Assembly: GCA_031262365.1 (NCBI GenBank)
Contig: JAISHW010000052.1
Span: 1-64,000 of the forward strand
DNA: 64,000 nt
Origin: Lentimicrobiaceae bacterium
Lineage (GTDB): Bacteria > Bacteroidota > Bacteroidia > Bacteroidales > F082
Direction: 5' to 3'
Shown piece by piece: positions 7,568 through 16,649 of this stretch (its first letter is position 1; each line of letters begins with the position of its first letter). Both the position numbers and the translations under genes were made by a program. Below the pieces are notes generated by a model. That model saw only the letters and a list, made by a program, of their open reading frames with translations. It did not search any database and was not told the DNA's origin.

Positions 7568-8536
7568 TTATTTGCGGTTGTGCATAGTACTCATTTGACA
7601 ATTCGTTTTTTCAATAATATATAGTGGTCTTTTCAACACATTTTTATTAATTCTGCTAATGTATTCTCCTATCACACCAATTGAAATCAATTGAACGCCA
7701 CCAAAAAACATGGAACTTACAATAAGCGAGGTCCATCCGGTTATGGTTCGATCAAGAACAAAGTGAGAGTAAATAGCATAAAGAATGATTATAAATGAAA
7801 CCAATGATAAGCCAAAACCTAGCTTGGTTACCATTTGCAGAGGTTTGTCTGAAAAACTTGTAATCCCATCCATTGCAAACTTCAGCATTTTTCCGAGAGA
7901 GTAGCCTGTTTTTCCATATTTCCGTTTATCTCTATTGAATAACACCTCCGTTTGCTTAAATCCTAACCATGCTATTTGCCCTCTTAAGAATTTGTTCTGC
8001 TCAGGCATCTGATTGAGGTAATTCACCACTTTTCGATCAATGAGCCTAAAATCGCCTGTATCCAATGGTATATCAATAGCCGTAATTCGTTTTAGGATAC
8101 GGTAAAATAGTTTGGCTGTTACTTTTTTGAACGCACTTTCACCTTTTCTCTTCTCTCGCTTGGCATAAACAACCTCATATCCCTCTTTATATTTTCTGAA
8201 CAAATCAGTGATTAATTCAGGAGGATCTTGTAAATCCCCATCAATTATGACAACAGCTTTCCCATTTGAAGCATCTAAACCTGCTGTAACCGCAATCTGA
8301 TGTCCAAAATTTCGACTAAAATTGATATAGAAAACTCTTGGGTCTTGCTCAGATAACTTCAACAATTCCAGTAGGGAATGGTCTTTACTTCCATCGTTTA
8401 CAAAAATGAACTCATAATTCTCTGAAATTTGAGATACGGTTTTCTGAAGTCGGTCGTATAATTCAGAAATGATTTGCTCCTCATTATAAATTGGAACTAT
8501 TACAGAGATGTCTATATTTTTATTCTTTTCTTCCAT
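7568..8536 (-). CDS. GtrB/DPM1-like glycosyltransferase family 2
   Basis: A 322-residue membrane-anchored GT-A enzyme that most likely moves a sugar from a nucleotide donor to undecaprenyl phosphate at the inner leaflet. The N-terminal catalytic domain has SVIVPIYNEEQII, VNDGSKDHSL and the metal-binding DGDLQDPPE (about residues 98-106). Two C-terminal hydrophobic helices (about 232-258 and 268-292) match the GtrB layout. It overlaps the GT39 gene by 17 bp, and the pair fits a lipid-linked sugar donor and its user. It lies 13 bp from the hicAB remnant in an accessory-looking patch. Confidence 0.9.
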   Translation of the reverse strand: MEEKNKNIDISVIVPIYNEEQIISELYDRLQKTVSQISENYEFIFVNDGSKDHSLLELLKLSEQDPRVFYINFSRNFGHQIAVTAGLDASNGKAVVIIDGDLQDPPELITDLFRKYKEGYEVVYAKREKRKGESAFKKVTAKLFYRILKRITAIDIPLDTGDFRLIDRKVVNYLNQMPEQNKFLRGQIAWLGFKQTEVLFNRDKRKYGKTGYSLGKMLKFAMDGITSFSDKPLQMVTKLGFGLSLVSFIIILYAIYSHFVLDRTITGWTSLIVSSMFFGGVQLISIGVIGEYISRINKNVLKRPLYIIEKTNCQMSTMHNRK

Positions 8537-9992
8537 ATACTTTATACGTTACTACATTTCCTTGTTTGTGAATCACATCATGCTTATAGTGTTTTTCTAC
8601 GTATTGTTTCACTTGATTTTGGTATGCAATAGCAGTGTCCATAGGGCTTAATTTTTTCCAATCCTTAAACGAAATTTGAGAGCCTTTATCATTCAAGATA
8701 TTTAAGTAAAAATGGACATGGGCATTGTATCCGTCATAAAGCAGGTATTGATTGTTAAGGTCGTATTTTCCTTTTATTGCATCTTTGAGAAAATAACCAA
8801 TTTCATAAAAATCTTTGTCCCAGCTATACTCTTTTGGTTCGTATGTTTTTTTTATTATCTTTTGATAAGGGGTAATTCCAATAAGAATAAGAAAAAGAAA
8901 AGGTGTGATATTTACGCTAAGCGTTTGATTAATCCACTTGGAATTTTTTAACAACTCGAACAGATAAAAGATAAAAATTGCGATTAAAATAGCTAAGAAA
9001 GGATACAACGGCACGTCATACCATTCTAATTTCGTTCGAGAGGTAGAAATCACCAAAAAGAAGGTGATAATCATCAAAAACGAAAACAGTGTTATTCGAT
9101 TAATCTTTTTATTTTTAATAACAAAACCCGTAATTAAACCGCAAGGAATCAATAGATACCATGCCGAAATTTGGAACTTAATGAAGTTATTGTAGTAATA
9201 CCAAAATCCACGCTGATGATTTTCAAGAGCATTTAAGTATCTGCCTCCTAACTCATTTTCTTGTACCGCAGCAATATATCCGGTATTGTAAACCTCTCTC
9301 AATAGATAATAGCCAATTACTAGGACAAGAAAAGAAAATAGCCCGATGTAAAAGTGTTTACTCTTTAGCAATGGAATCAGTTGCTTCCGAATGATACTAT
9401 AGATGAACATAGCCGGCAAAAACAACAAGCCTGTAACACCCTTAGTGAGTACGGCTAACGCCGTGAATAGAAAAAACAGATATAGGTACTTGTAGTTTTG
9501 TTTTTCACAGTAGGAAAAGAATAGCAATCCGCTCAGTGTTGTAAATAAGGTAAGTAAAGCATCGTAATCACCTGTTCTTGTGGCGTGTAAATTAATGTAC
9601 CCGTGAGAAGTAATCAAAACGAATACCGCAATAAATCCAAACCAAAAATTATTAATATATCTAAGCGAAAAAATTAGCAATGTAATACAAGTGAAAAAAG
9701 CAGCGATGGCGGAAGGTAAGCGTACGGCTAACTCATTTACTCCTAGTAACTTCATAAAAAAAACCTGAGACCAAATCATAAGAGGAGGTTTCGTATTCCA
9801 CATATCGGGGTTCCCTTTATAATGTGTAACTATAAAATCCCCATTATTATACATCTCGTAGGCGTTAATAGCTAATCTTGCTTCATCCCAAATCCGAATG
9901 GGAAGTGTATCTAAATATCCGAATATGGGTATGTAAATTAAAGCTCCTAATACTAAATACTTAAATAAATGCGTTAGATGTGCATTTTTCAT
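8520..9992 (-). CDS. GT39-type integral membrane glycosyltransferase (ArnT/PMT-like)
   Basis: A 490-residue GT-C enzyme that probably transfers a sugar from polyprenyl phosphate to an acceptor on the periplasmic side. The acidic motif IRIWDEARLA occurs in the first periplasmic loop, followed by YKGNPDMWNTKPPL and about a dozen hydrophobic segments. The open frame extends to 10130, but that extension is a readthrough of the tRNA-Ala gene, so I start at the ATG at 9992 (MKNAHLTHLF). It is coupled by overlap to the GtrB-like gene. The acceptor (lipid A, glycan or protein) is unknown. Confidence 0.85.
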   Translation of the reverse strand: MKNAHLTHLFKYLVLGALIYIPIFGYLDTLPIRIWDEARLAINAYEMYNNGDFIVTHYKGNPDMWNTKPPLMIWSQVFFMKLLGVNELAVRLPSAIAAFFTCITLLIFSLRYINNFWFGFIAVFVLITSHGYINLHATRTGDYDALLTLFTTLSGLLFFSYCEKQNYKYLYLFFLFTALAVLTKGVTGLLFLPAMFIYSIIRKQLIPLLKSKHFYIGLFSFLVLVIGYYLLREVYNTGYIAAVQENELGGRYLNALENHQRGFWYYYNNFIKFQISAWYLLIPCGLITGFVIKNKKINRITLFSFLMIITFFLVISTSRTKLEWYDVPLYPFLAILIAIFIFYLFELLKNSKWINQTLSVNITPFLFLILIGITPYQKIIKKTYEPKEYSWDKDFYEIGYFLKDAIKGKYDLNNQYLLYDGYNAHVHFYLNILNDKGSQISFKDWKKLSPMDTAIAYQNQVKQYVEKHYKHDVIHKQGNVVTYKVYGRKE

Positions 9993-10053
9993 TTGGTAAT
10001 TTTTAATTGTATCACATACAACTACTTTGTTGCGAAACTTTAAAGGAAAGAAG

Positions 10054-10127
10054 TGGAGCATATCGGACTTGAACCGATCACCTTTAGACTGCCAGTCTAA
10101 CGCTCTAGCCAGATGAGCTAATGCCCC
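10054..10127 (-). tRNA. tRNA-Ala(GGC)
   Basis: A 74-nt cloverleaf on the minus strand. The acceptor stem GGGGCAT/ATGCTCC carries the G3-U70 pair that identifies alanine tRNAs. The anticodon stem TTAGA/TCTAA encloses CTGGCAG (anticodon GGC), and the T-stem ATCGG/CCGAT encloses TTCAAGT. CCA is not encoded. It lies at the edge of the accessory patch 6.7-10 kb, with its 3' end facing that patch. Confidence 0.95.
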
Positions 10128-10137
10128 CAATGATGTG

Positions 10138-10145
10138 CAAAAGTA
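10138..10145 (-). promoter_or_regulatory. -7 element TACTTTTG of tRNA-Ala
   Basis: TAnnTTTG match ending 10 nt before the tRNA 5' end, as expected for a short tRNA leader. Confidence 0.55.
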
Positions 10146-10198
10146 GTAATTTTTTTAGTCTATCAAAATCCGAATCAATCGGAATCGGCAAAAATGCC

Positions 10199-10206
10199 TA
10201 CTTTTG
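10199..10206 (+). promoter_or_regulatory. -7 element TACTTTTG of the ROK gene
   Basis: TAnnTTTG match 20 nt before the ROK ATG at 10227. Confidence 0.5.
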
Positions 10207-10226
10207 TCGAAATACCTTATTAAGTA

Positions 10227-11330
10227 ATGCGATCACACCGTTCAAAAACCGTATTTGTACTTGATGCCGGAGGAACCAATTTTAAATTTTCGGCTATGTC
10301 GGATTGGCAAGAAACGATCGAACCTTTCACTTTGCCGGCAGCAAGTGCTACGCTCGACGAAATGATTCAAAAAATCATTACCGGATTCGAAATGGTTCGC
10401 GAAAAAAGCCAACAAAATCCCGATGCGATTAGTTTTTGTTTTCCCGGACCTGCGGATTATGTAAATGGCATCATTGGCGATTTAGAGAATTTGCCGCTTT
10501 GCAGAGGAGGCGTTCCATTGAAAAAAATACTTGAAAACAAATTTCAAGTTCCTGTTTATATCAACAACGATGGCGATTTATTTGCTTATAGTGAAGCACT
10601 TTATGGATTGTTGCCAAAAGTAAACCATTTGCTCGAGCAACAAGGAAATCCAAAACGATATAAAAACCTTTTGGGTATCACTTTAGGAACCGGTTTTGGT
10701 GGTGGTATCGTCATTGACGGTGTTTTGTTACAAGGTGATAATTCTGCCGGAGGCGAAATCAACCGGATGGCAAACGTACTTTATCCACAAACAAGTATCG
10801 AAGATTCGGTAACTATCCGCGCTATCAGACGGGTTTACGCCCGAGAAGCAAATATTGCTTTTGAATGTGCTCCCGAACCATTCGAAATTTACGAAATAGC
10901 AATGAATCGGGCTGTAGGAAACCAAAAAGCGGCACTTGCTGCTTGGGACGAATTTGCTGTTTCGCTTGCCGATGCACTCGTCAATGCCGTTTCGTTGGTT
11001 GATGGTTTAGTAGCTATCGGCGGTGGTTTGTCGGGAGCTTGGCCTGTTTTCTTGGAAAAAATGGTCAATCGCATGAATGAGCCTTATGTCGGTCTGAATG
11101 GAAATCCGTTTACACGCATGGAAGTAAAGGCTTTCAATCTTGAAAGCGAAGCAGATCGCACCTTATTTCTTGAAAAAACAGGCGAAATGATTGCTGTTCC
11201 TTTTTCGAATGATAAAGTTTGGTACAATCCAACCAAAAAAATCGGTATCGGCGTATCACATTTAGGTACCTCATCATCTGTAACAATCGGTGCTTATGCT
11301 TTTGCGCTACACGAGCTCGAAAAAATATAA
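10227..11330 (+). CDS. ROK family sugar kinase-like protein
   Basis: A 367-residue actin-fold protein of the ROK (repressor, ORF, kinase) family without an N-terminal HTH, so a probable cytoplasmic hexose kinase. It has VFVLDAGGTNFKF near the start (ATP phosphate loop), CFPGPADY, the sugar-site NNDGDLFAYSEAL, LGTGFGGGIVIDG and AIGGGLSGAW. The zinc-binding Cys-rich motif of many ROK glucokinases is absent, so substrate is uncertain. It is followed after 21 nt by lipA and might be co-transcribed with it. Confidence 0.82.
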   Translation: MRSHRSKTVFVLDAGGTNFKFSAMSDWQETIEPFTLPAASATLDEMIQKIITGFEMVREKSQQNPDAISFCFPGPADYVNGIIGDLENLPLCRGGVPLKKILENKFQVPVYINNDGDLFAYSEALYGLLPKVNHLLEQQGNPKRYKNLLGITLGTGFGGGIVIDGVLLQGDNSAGGEINRMANVLYPQTSIEDSVTIRAIRRVYAREANIAFECAPEPFEIYEIAMNRAVGNQKAALAAWDEFAVSLADALVNAVSLVDGLVAIGGGLSGAWPVFLEKMVNRMNEPYVGLNGNPFTRMEVKAFNLESEADRTLFLEKTGEMIAVPFSNDKVWYNPTKKIGIGVSHLGTSSSVTIGAYAFALHELEKI

Positions 11331-11351
11331 TTATTTGTTTTTGAATATTTT

Positions 11352-12218
11352 ATGTCGGAAAATTTTCACAAAAAATCCATCTTACGCAAACCTGATTGGC
11401 TCAAAACAAAAGTTCCGATCGGTAAATCCTATATTTCGGTAAAAGACATCGTCGCACACAATCATTTACACACTATTTGCACAAGCGGACATTGCCCAAA
11501 TCAGCACGAATGTTGGAACAGAGGAACGGCTACGTTGATGATTTTAGGGGACGTTTGTACACGTTCATGCAAATTTTGTAATGTAAAAACCGGACGACCG
11601 CTTCCCGTCGATCCGCAAGAACCGGAACGTGTGGCACAATCTGTGAAAAACATGAATCTGAAACATGTAGTACTGACTTCGGTCGATCGCGACGATTTAG
11701 AAGATGCCGGCGCAAACGCTTGGGCAGCAACAATTCGCGCCATAAAAAACTTGTGTCCGAAAACAACAATGGAAACACTTATAGGCGATTTTGATGGAAG
11801 AGAAGAGTTGGTAAAAATTGTGGTTGAAGCCGCTCCCGAAGTGATTTCACACAATCTCGAAACCGTTCGCCGCATCACACCCGAAGTGCGCAGTCGCGCT
11901 AAATACGATACCAGCTTAAATGTATTGCGTATTGTTGCCGAAAACAACATTAGGGCAAAATCAGGAATCATGCTCGGATTGGGCGAAACACAAGAAGAAG
12001 TATTTGAAACATTAAACGATTTGTATCAGGCAGGCGTATCGGTCGTAACAATAGGGCAGTATTTACAACCAACGCGAAAACACCTTGATGTGAAAGCGTA
12101 CATCAATCCGGAAACATTCAAAATGTATGAAGAATACGGATTGAAATTAGGTTTTCGTCATGTCGAAAGCGGTCCGTTAGTTCGTAGTTCGTATCGTGCC
12201 GAAAAACACATTTTGTAA
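11352..12218 (+). CDS. lipA: Lipoyl synthase
   Basis: A radical-SAM enzyme of 288 residues that inserts sulfur at C6 and C8 of protein-bound octanoate. The auxiliary cluster motif CTSGHCPNQHEC (C-x4-C-x5-C), the radical-SAM motif CTRSCKFC (C-x3-C-x2-C) and the C-terminal RSSYRAE serine ligand are all present. Its TAA overlaps the lipB ATG by one base (TAATG), so the two steps of lipoate synthesis are translationally coupled. Confidence 0.97.
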   Translation: MSENFHKKSILRKPDWLKTKVPIGKSYISVKDIVAHNHLHTICTSGHCPNQHECWNRGTATLMILGDVCTRSCKFCNVKTGRPLPVDPQEPERVAQSVKNMNLKHVVLTSVDRDDLEDAGANAWAATIRAIKNLCPKTTMETLIGDFDGREELVKIVVEAAPEVISHNLETVRRITPEVRSRAKYDTSLNVLRIVAENNIRAKSGIMLGLGETQEEVFETLNDLYQAGVSVVTIGQYLQPTRKHLDVKAYINPETFKMYEEYGLKLGFRHVESGPLVRSSYRAEKHIL

Positions 12219-12898
12219 TGCAGCAGATTTTGTTTTCTGACTTAGGAATACTTGATTATCAAGAAACTTGGACGTATCAAGAAAAACTTTTCGACGCGCT
12301 TATTGCTGAAAAAAAAGACATCGAAAAAAACAATTTTGCCGGACACCTGCTTTTTGTCGAACATCCGCATGTATTCACGCTTGGCAAAAGCGGAAAAGAA
12401 AGCAATCTGTTAATCAATGAGTCGTTCATGCGCTCGAAAGGTGCTTCGTTTTATCATAGCAATCGGGGAGGCGATATTACGTATCACGGACCCGGACAAA
12501 TTGTCGGTTATCCGATTCTTGACCTTAATAAAATCGGAATCAGCATTCGTGAATATATTTTTAGAATCGAAGAAAGTGTTATTCGCACATTGAAACATTT
12601 TGGTATCGAATCAAGTCGTTCTGAAGGTGCTTCTGGTGTTTGGCTTGATGCCGACAAACCTGAAATTCGAAAAATTTGTGCTATCGGCGTGCGCGCTAGT
12701 CGTTCGGTTACAATGCATGGTTTTGCTTTGAATAGCAATACCGATTTGAATTTTTACAACTATATCAACCCTTGCGGATTTGTCGACAGAGGCGTTACTT
12801 CTTTAGCAAAAGAACTGAATCAAACAGTTGCCATCGAAGACGTTAAACAAATTTTAAAGCAAGAATTTTTGGAAGTTTTCGGGTTACAAATTGTTTAA
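12218..12898 (+). CDS. lipB: Octanoyltransferase (lipoyl(octanoyl) transferase)
   Basis: A 226-residue enzyme that moves octanoyl from acyl carrier protein to lipoyl domains, supplying the LipA substrate. Visible motifs are RGGDITYHGPGQ, KICAIGV with the active-site lysine, VTMHGFALN, and INPCGFVDRGVTSL with the acyl-carrying cysteine. It ends 2 bp before the convergent stop of radA. Confidence 0.96.
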   Translation: MQQILFSDLGILDYQETWTYQEKLFDALIAEKKDIEKNNFAGHLLFVEHPHVFTLGKSGKESNLLINESFMRSKGASFYHSNRGGDITYHGPGQIVGYPILDLNKIGISIREYIFRIEESVIRTLKHFGIESSRSEGASGVWLDADKPEIRKICAIGVRASRSVTMHGFALNSNTDLNFYNYINPCGFVDRGVTSLAKELNQTVAIEDVKQILKQEFLEVFGLQIV

Positions 12899-12900
12899 TC

Positions 12901-14268
12901 TTATGCAAAAAGTTCGTTATACAAATCGTTTACCGATGCCAGAGCTATAATCTGAATCTTTGTTTTCGATTTATCGATTGCTTTCAGGTTGTATTTCGAA
13001 ATCATTATTTTTTCGAAACCTAGTTTTTCGGCTTCGGCAATACGCACATCAATGCGATTTACAGCTCTAATTTCGCCCGAAAGTCCTACTTCGGCAGCAA
13101 AAGCAATACGCGAACTAATGGGCACATCTTCGTTCGATGACAATATAGAAGCCAGCACCGCCAAATCGATTGCCGGATCGTCGACACGAATGCCGCCGGC
13201 AATATTCAGAAAAACGTCTTTGCTCGACAAACGAAATCCGGCACGTTTTTCGAGAACAGCCAAAAGCATGTTTAAGCGTCTAATATCGAATCCCGTAACC
13301 GAACGTTGCGGTGTGCCGTAAGCGGCAGTACTTACAAGTGCTTGTGTTTCGATCAGCATCGGACGCAAACCTTCTATCATTGAAGCAATTGCCACGCCGC
13401 TAACGGGCTCTTCGCGTTGCGATAAAAATAGTTCGCTCGGATTGCTGATTTCGCGCAAGCCGTTGGATTGCATTTCGAAAATGCCTAGTTCGGAAGTTGA
13501 ACCGAAACGGTTTTTGATGGTACGCAAAATTCGAAAACCATAATGCCTGTCGCCTTCGAATTGAACCACCGTATCGACCATGTGTTCGAGTATTTTCGGA
13601 CCGGCAATGCCGCCATCTTTGGTAATATGTCCGATCAAAAAAATGGGTGTTTGAAAAGTTTTTGCCAACTTATTCATTTCGGCAGCTGTTTCGCGAATTT
13701 GCGAAATGCTCCCTGCTGTTGCCTCGACGTGCGGCGTATGCAAGGTTTGAATCGAATCAATAATAACAATGTCGGGTTGTATTGTTTTGAAATGACGAAC
13801 AATTTCTTGTGTGTCGGTTTCGGTCAAGATGAAACAGTTTTTGTTTTCGATGCCGATGCGGTTGGCGCGCATTTTGATTTGTGTTTGGCTTTCTTCGCCC
13901 GATACGTAAAGTATTTTGTATTGCGGCAAACGAAGTGCTATTTGCAGTAGCAAAGTCGATTTTCCGATTCCGGGTTCGCCACCCACCAAAATCAACGAAC
14001 CGGCAACAAGTCCGCCGCCTAAAACACGGTTCAGTTCCTGATTTCTCAAATCAATCCGTTCTTCTTTTGTGTTGCTGATTTCGGCTATCGAAATGGGTTT
14101 TACAACTTCGTTGCTTGTGATTGTTGTTCGAAGTTTTTGATCTTTTCCGGTTACAACGGTTTCTTCGACATAGGTATTCCATTCGCCGCAACCCGGGCAT
14201 TTTCCAATCCATTTTGGCGATTCGTTGCCACAATTTTTACAGAAAAAAACAGTTTTTGACTTTGCCAT
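12901..14268 (-). CDS. radA: DNA repair protein RadA (Sms)
   Basis: A 455-residue RecA-like helicase that promotes branch migration during recombinational repair. An N-terminal C4 zinc finger (CKNCG...CPGC, residues 10-30) is followed by Walker A GGEPGIGKST near 96, the RadA-specific KNRFGS motif near 255 and a C-terminal Lon-protease-like domain (IRAVNRIDVRIAEAEKLGF). Length and order are typical. Confidence 0.96.
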   Translation of the reverse strand: MAKSKTVFFCKNCGNESPKWIGKCPGCGEWNTYVEETVVTGKDQKLRTTITSNEVVKPISIAEISNTKEERIDLRNQELNRVLGGGLVAGSLILVGGEPGIGKSTLLLQIALRLPQYKILYVSGEESQTQIKMRANRIGIENKNCFILTETDTQEIVRHFKTIQPDIVIIDSIQTLHTPHVEATAGSISQIRETAAEMNKLAKTFQTPIFLIGHITKDGGIAGPKILEHMVDTVVQFEGDRHYGFRILRTIKNRFGSTSELGIFEMQSNGLREISNPSELFLSQREEPVSGVAIASMIEGLRPMLIETQALVSTAAYGTPQRSVTGFDIRRLNMLLAVLEKRAGFRLSSKDVFLNIAGGIRVDDPAIDLAVLASILSSNEDVPISSRIAFAAEVGLSGEIRAVNRIDVRIAEAEKLGFEKIMISKYNLKAIDKSKTKIQIIALASVNDLYNELFA

Positions 14269-14310
14269 GCGTGTCGATTAGTGCTTTAAAATTACATTTT
14301 TCGAATTATT

Positions 14311-16461
14311 TTACTGAACAATTGTCATTTCGTCGATGAGATGCGAGGCTCCTGCAAATTTATCGATAATGAAAAGCACATAACGAATGTCGACCGAAAT
14401 GTTGCGGCAAATGCTTGGATCATACATCAAATCACTCATTGTTCCTTCCCAACAACGATCGAAATTGATACCGATAAGATGTCCTTCGGCATTGAAAAGT
14501 GGGCTCCCTGAGTTGCCGCCTGTTGTGTGATTCGAAGCAATAAAAGCCACATGAACGCTTCCGTCTTTGTCGGCATAACGACCGTAATCTTTTGCTTTGT
14601 ACAATTCTTTTAAACGCTCTTCGACCACATAATCATAAATATCCGGATTTTCTTTTTCCATGATGCCGTCTAAAGTTGTAAAATGCTTGTATGTAACAGC
14701 ATCAGCCGGTTTGAATCCTTCTACTTTTCCGTACGAAACGCGTAATGTAGAATTTGCATCGGGATAAAACCGTTTTTCGGGTTGCATTTCCATTTGCGCA
14801 CGCATATAAACACGGCGCATTTCGTTGATTTCGTCATCAATTGAGTTTATTGTTTCCATTACTTTATTGGTATAAAAATAGGAGATGCTTTTAGCGGCAA
14901 CAAAAGCCGGGTCTTTTTGCAGTTGTTGCGCTTTTTTATAGTTGAAATTATTGAGCATCGCCGCTACTTTTTCGGGTGATGTAAAAATCGATTCGGCAAA
15001 TAAATAAGCCACATAGGCTTTCACGTCGTTTTTGTATTTTGTGTTGATAAGATTTAAAAAATCGGGACGAAAATCGATCGGTTGTTCGTTGTAATAAATG
15101 GCAAGCAACGCTTCGGCAACTTCTTTGTCTAAAGGTAAATGATAATCTTTGAAAAATGATTCGGAACGGCGTTGTGCATCGGCAAGCATTTTTTCGATCG
15201 CTTCTTTTTCGGTTGTTTTATCTATTTTCGATAAGTTTGTAAAAGCTCTTGCAAAATTGATTAATTCGACACCATAACCGGCTTCTATCATGTAATAATA
15301 AGCCAAGTTGTAAGGTAATATACGTTCGTATACTTCGTCGAATTTCGAAATCAGATTTTTGTATTGCACGTTTGAATTTGCCCAGATATTAAATTGTTGT
15401 TCGAATTGTTGTTTCTTTTCGACACCTCTTGCACGACGAACTCCTTTGCTTTCGCCAATCATTTTTTTCCATCCGTTGGCAACACCCGCATGTTTTGAAG
15501 CATATTGAATGCGCACTTTTGGGTCGTTGTTGGTGTATTTCGTAAAAATATCCAATCGTATCTGCCGTATTTTGATGCGTATCGGGTTTGTTATATTCAC
15601 TTGTTGGTCGATAGCAAACGAAGGTAAATATTCATTTGTACGCGCCGGATAACCGAACACAAAAGTGAAATCGTCTTTTTCGGCACCTTTCAACGAGATC
15701 GGCAAATGATAAGCCGGTTTGTAAGGTACATTGTCGTCGCTATAAGATTTTGGTTTGTTGTCGTCGCCCACATAAATGCGAAATACAGCAAAATCGCCCG
15801 TATGACGCGGCCACATCCAATTGTCGGTGTCGCCGCCAAATTTTCCAATATTTGATGGTGGAGCACCAACCAAACGAATGTCTTTAAACACTTGTTCGTA
15901 AATCATAAAGTATTGATTTCCAATAAAAAAATCTTCAATTACAACATGGTATTCCGTATCTTTTTTAGCGGATTCGATAAGTGATTTTTTATTTTCGGTG
16001 ATTTTTTTCGAACGTTCCGATTCGGTCATATTGTCGGAAACACCTTCTAAAACGGCGTTCGTAACGTCTTTCATTTCCATCAACATGGTAGCATTCAAGT
16101 TTTCGTTCGGAAGTTCTTCTTCACGCGACATTGCCCAAAAACCATTTGTCAAATAATCGTTTTCTAAACTGCTATGGCGTTGAATGGCTCCGTAACCACA
16201 ATGATGATTGGTCAACAAAAGTCCTTGATTGCTTACAATTTCGCCTGTGCAACCACCACCAAACATTACAATGGCATCTTTTATGCTCGCTTGGTTGATC
16301 GAATAAATATCTTCGGCGGTAATTTTCATTCCCATTTCACGCATTTCTTTCTCGTTCAGCCGCTCTAAAAGCATCGGAATCCACATTCCCTCACCGGCAA
16401 TCAACAAGCCAAAAGGGAAAAACAATAAAAATGTAAAAAGTAAAAATGTATTTTTCTTCAT
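14311..16461 (-). CDS. S46 family dipeptidyl-peptidase, DPP11-like
   Basis: A 716-residue exported serine peptidase that removes dipeptides from N-termini, feeding peptide uptake in proteolytic Bacteroidota. A signal peptide (1-22) is followed by the chymotrypsin-fold halves with TNHHCGYG (His86/87) and GGNSGSPLFN with catalytic Ser651. The residue 18 positions after the serine is Arg669 (INFDRCWEG). In characterised S46 enzymes Arg at this site gives Asp/Glu P1 preference (DPP11) and Gly gives hydrophobic preference (DPP7), so an acidic-specific enzyme is expected. It stands alone between radA and queA. Confidence 0.92.
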   Translation of the reverse strand: MKKNTFLLFTFLLFFPFGLLIAGEGMWIPMLLERLNEKEMREMGMKITAEDIYSINQASIKDAIVMFGGGCTGEIVSNQGLLLTNHHCGYGAIQRHSSLENDYLTNGFWAMSREEELPNENLNATMLMEMKDVTNAVLEGVSDNMTESERSKKITENKKSLIESAKKDTEYHVVIEDFFIGNQYFMIYEQVFKDIRLVGAPPSNIGKFGGDTDNWMWPRHTGDFAVFRIYVGDDNKPKSYSDDNVPYKPAYHLPISLKGAEKDDFTFVFGYPARTNEYLPSFAIDQQVNITNPIRIKIRQIRLDIFTKYTNNDPKVRIQYASKHAGVANGWKKMIGESKGVRRARGVEKKQQFEQQFNIWANSNVQYKNLISKFDEVYERILPYNLAYYYMIEAGYGVELINFARAFTNLSKIDKTTEKEAIEKMLADAQRRSESFFKDYHLPLDKEVAEALLAIYYNEQPIDFRPDFLNLINTKYKNDVKAYVAYLFAESIFTSPEKVAAMLNNFNYKKAQQLQKDPAFVAAKSISYFYTNKVMETINSIDDEINEMRRVYMRAQMEMQPEKRFYPDANSTLRVSYGKVEGFKPADAVTYKHFTTLDGIMEKENPDIYDYVVEERLKELYKAKDYGRYADKDGSVHVAFIASNHTTGGNSGSPLFNAEGHLIGINFDRCWEGTMSDLMYDPSICRNISVDIRYVLFIIDKFAGASHLIDEMTIVQ

Positions 16462-16513
16462 AAAAGTAAATTTTGGGGTAAAGTTACCGCTTTTTTAGGC
16501 TTCATGTCAACCT

Positions 16514-16590
16514 TGTCTTGTCCTAAAATAGGTTTACACCAAAAAGAGTAAAAATAACTAAAAAGAGTAAACTTATTTCAGGACAAGACA
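16514..16590. mobile_element. 77-bp inverted-repeat element (MITE-like or IS relic)
   Basis: The ends are 24-bp inverted repeats with two mismatches, beginning TGTCTTGTCCT and ending with its complement. The core carries a repeated AAAAAGAGTAAA word. The TGT...ACA termini recall insertion-sequence ends. There is no coding capacity, and I could not define a target-site duplication. It lies between the queA terminator and the S46 peptidase start. Confidence 0.5.
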
Positions 16591-16593
16591 CAA

Positions 16594-16625
16594 ACAAAAA
16601 GAGCCGATCTAATGACCGACTCTTT
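16594..16625 (-). terminator. Rho-independent terminator after queA
   Basis: The minus strand reads AAAGAGTCGG, an 8-nt loop, TCGGCTCTTT, then a T-rich run. It starts 25 nt after the queA stop. Confidence 0.7.
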
Positions 16626-16649
16626 CAAATCCAAATTTATCAATAAAAA

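Noticed and set aside
9993-10130. Upstream extension of the GT39 frame (MGALAHLARALDWQSK)
   Set aside because: This peptide is a translation of the tRNA-Ala gene at 10054-10127. The protein start is placed at 9992.
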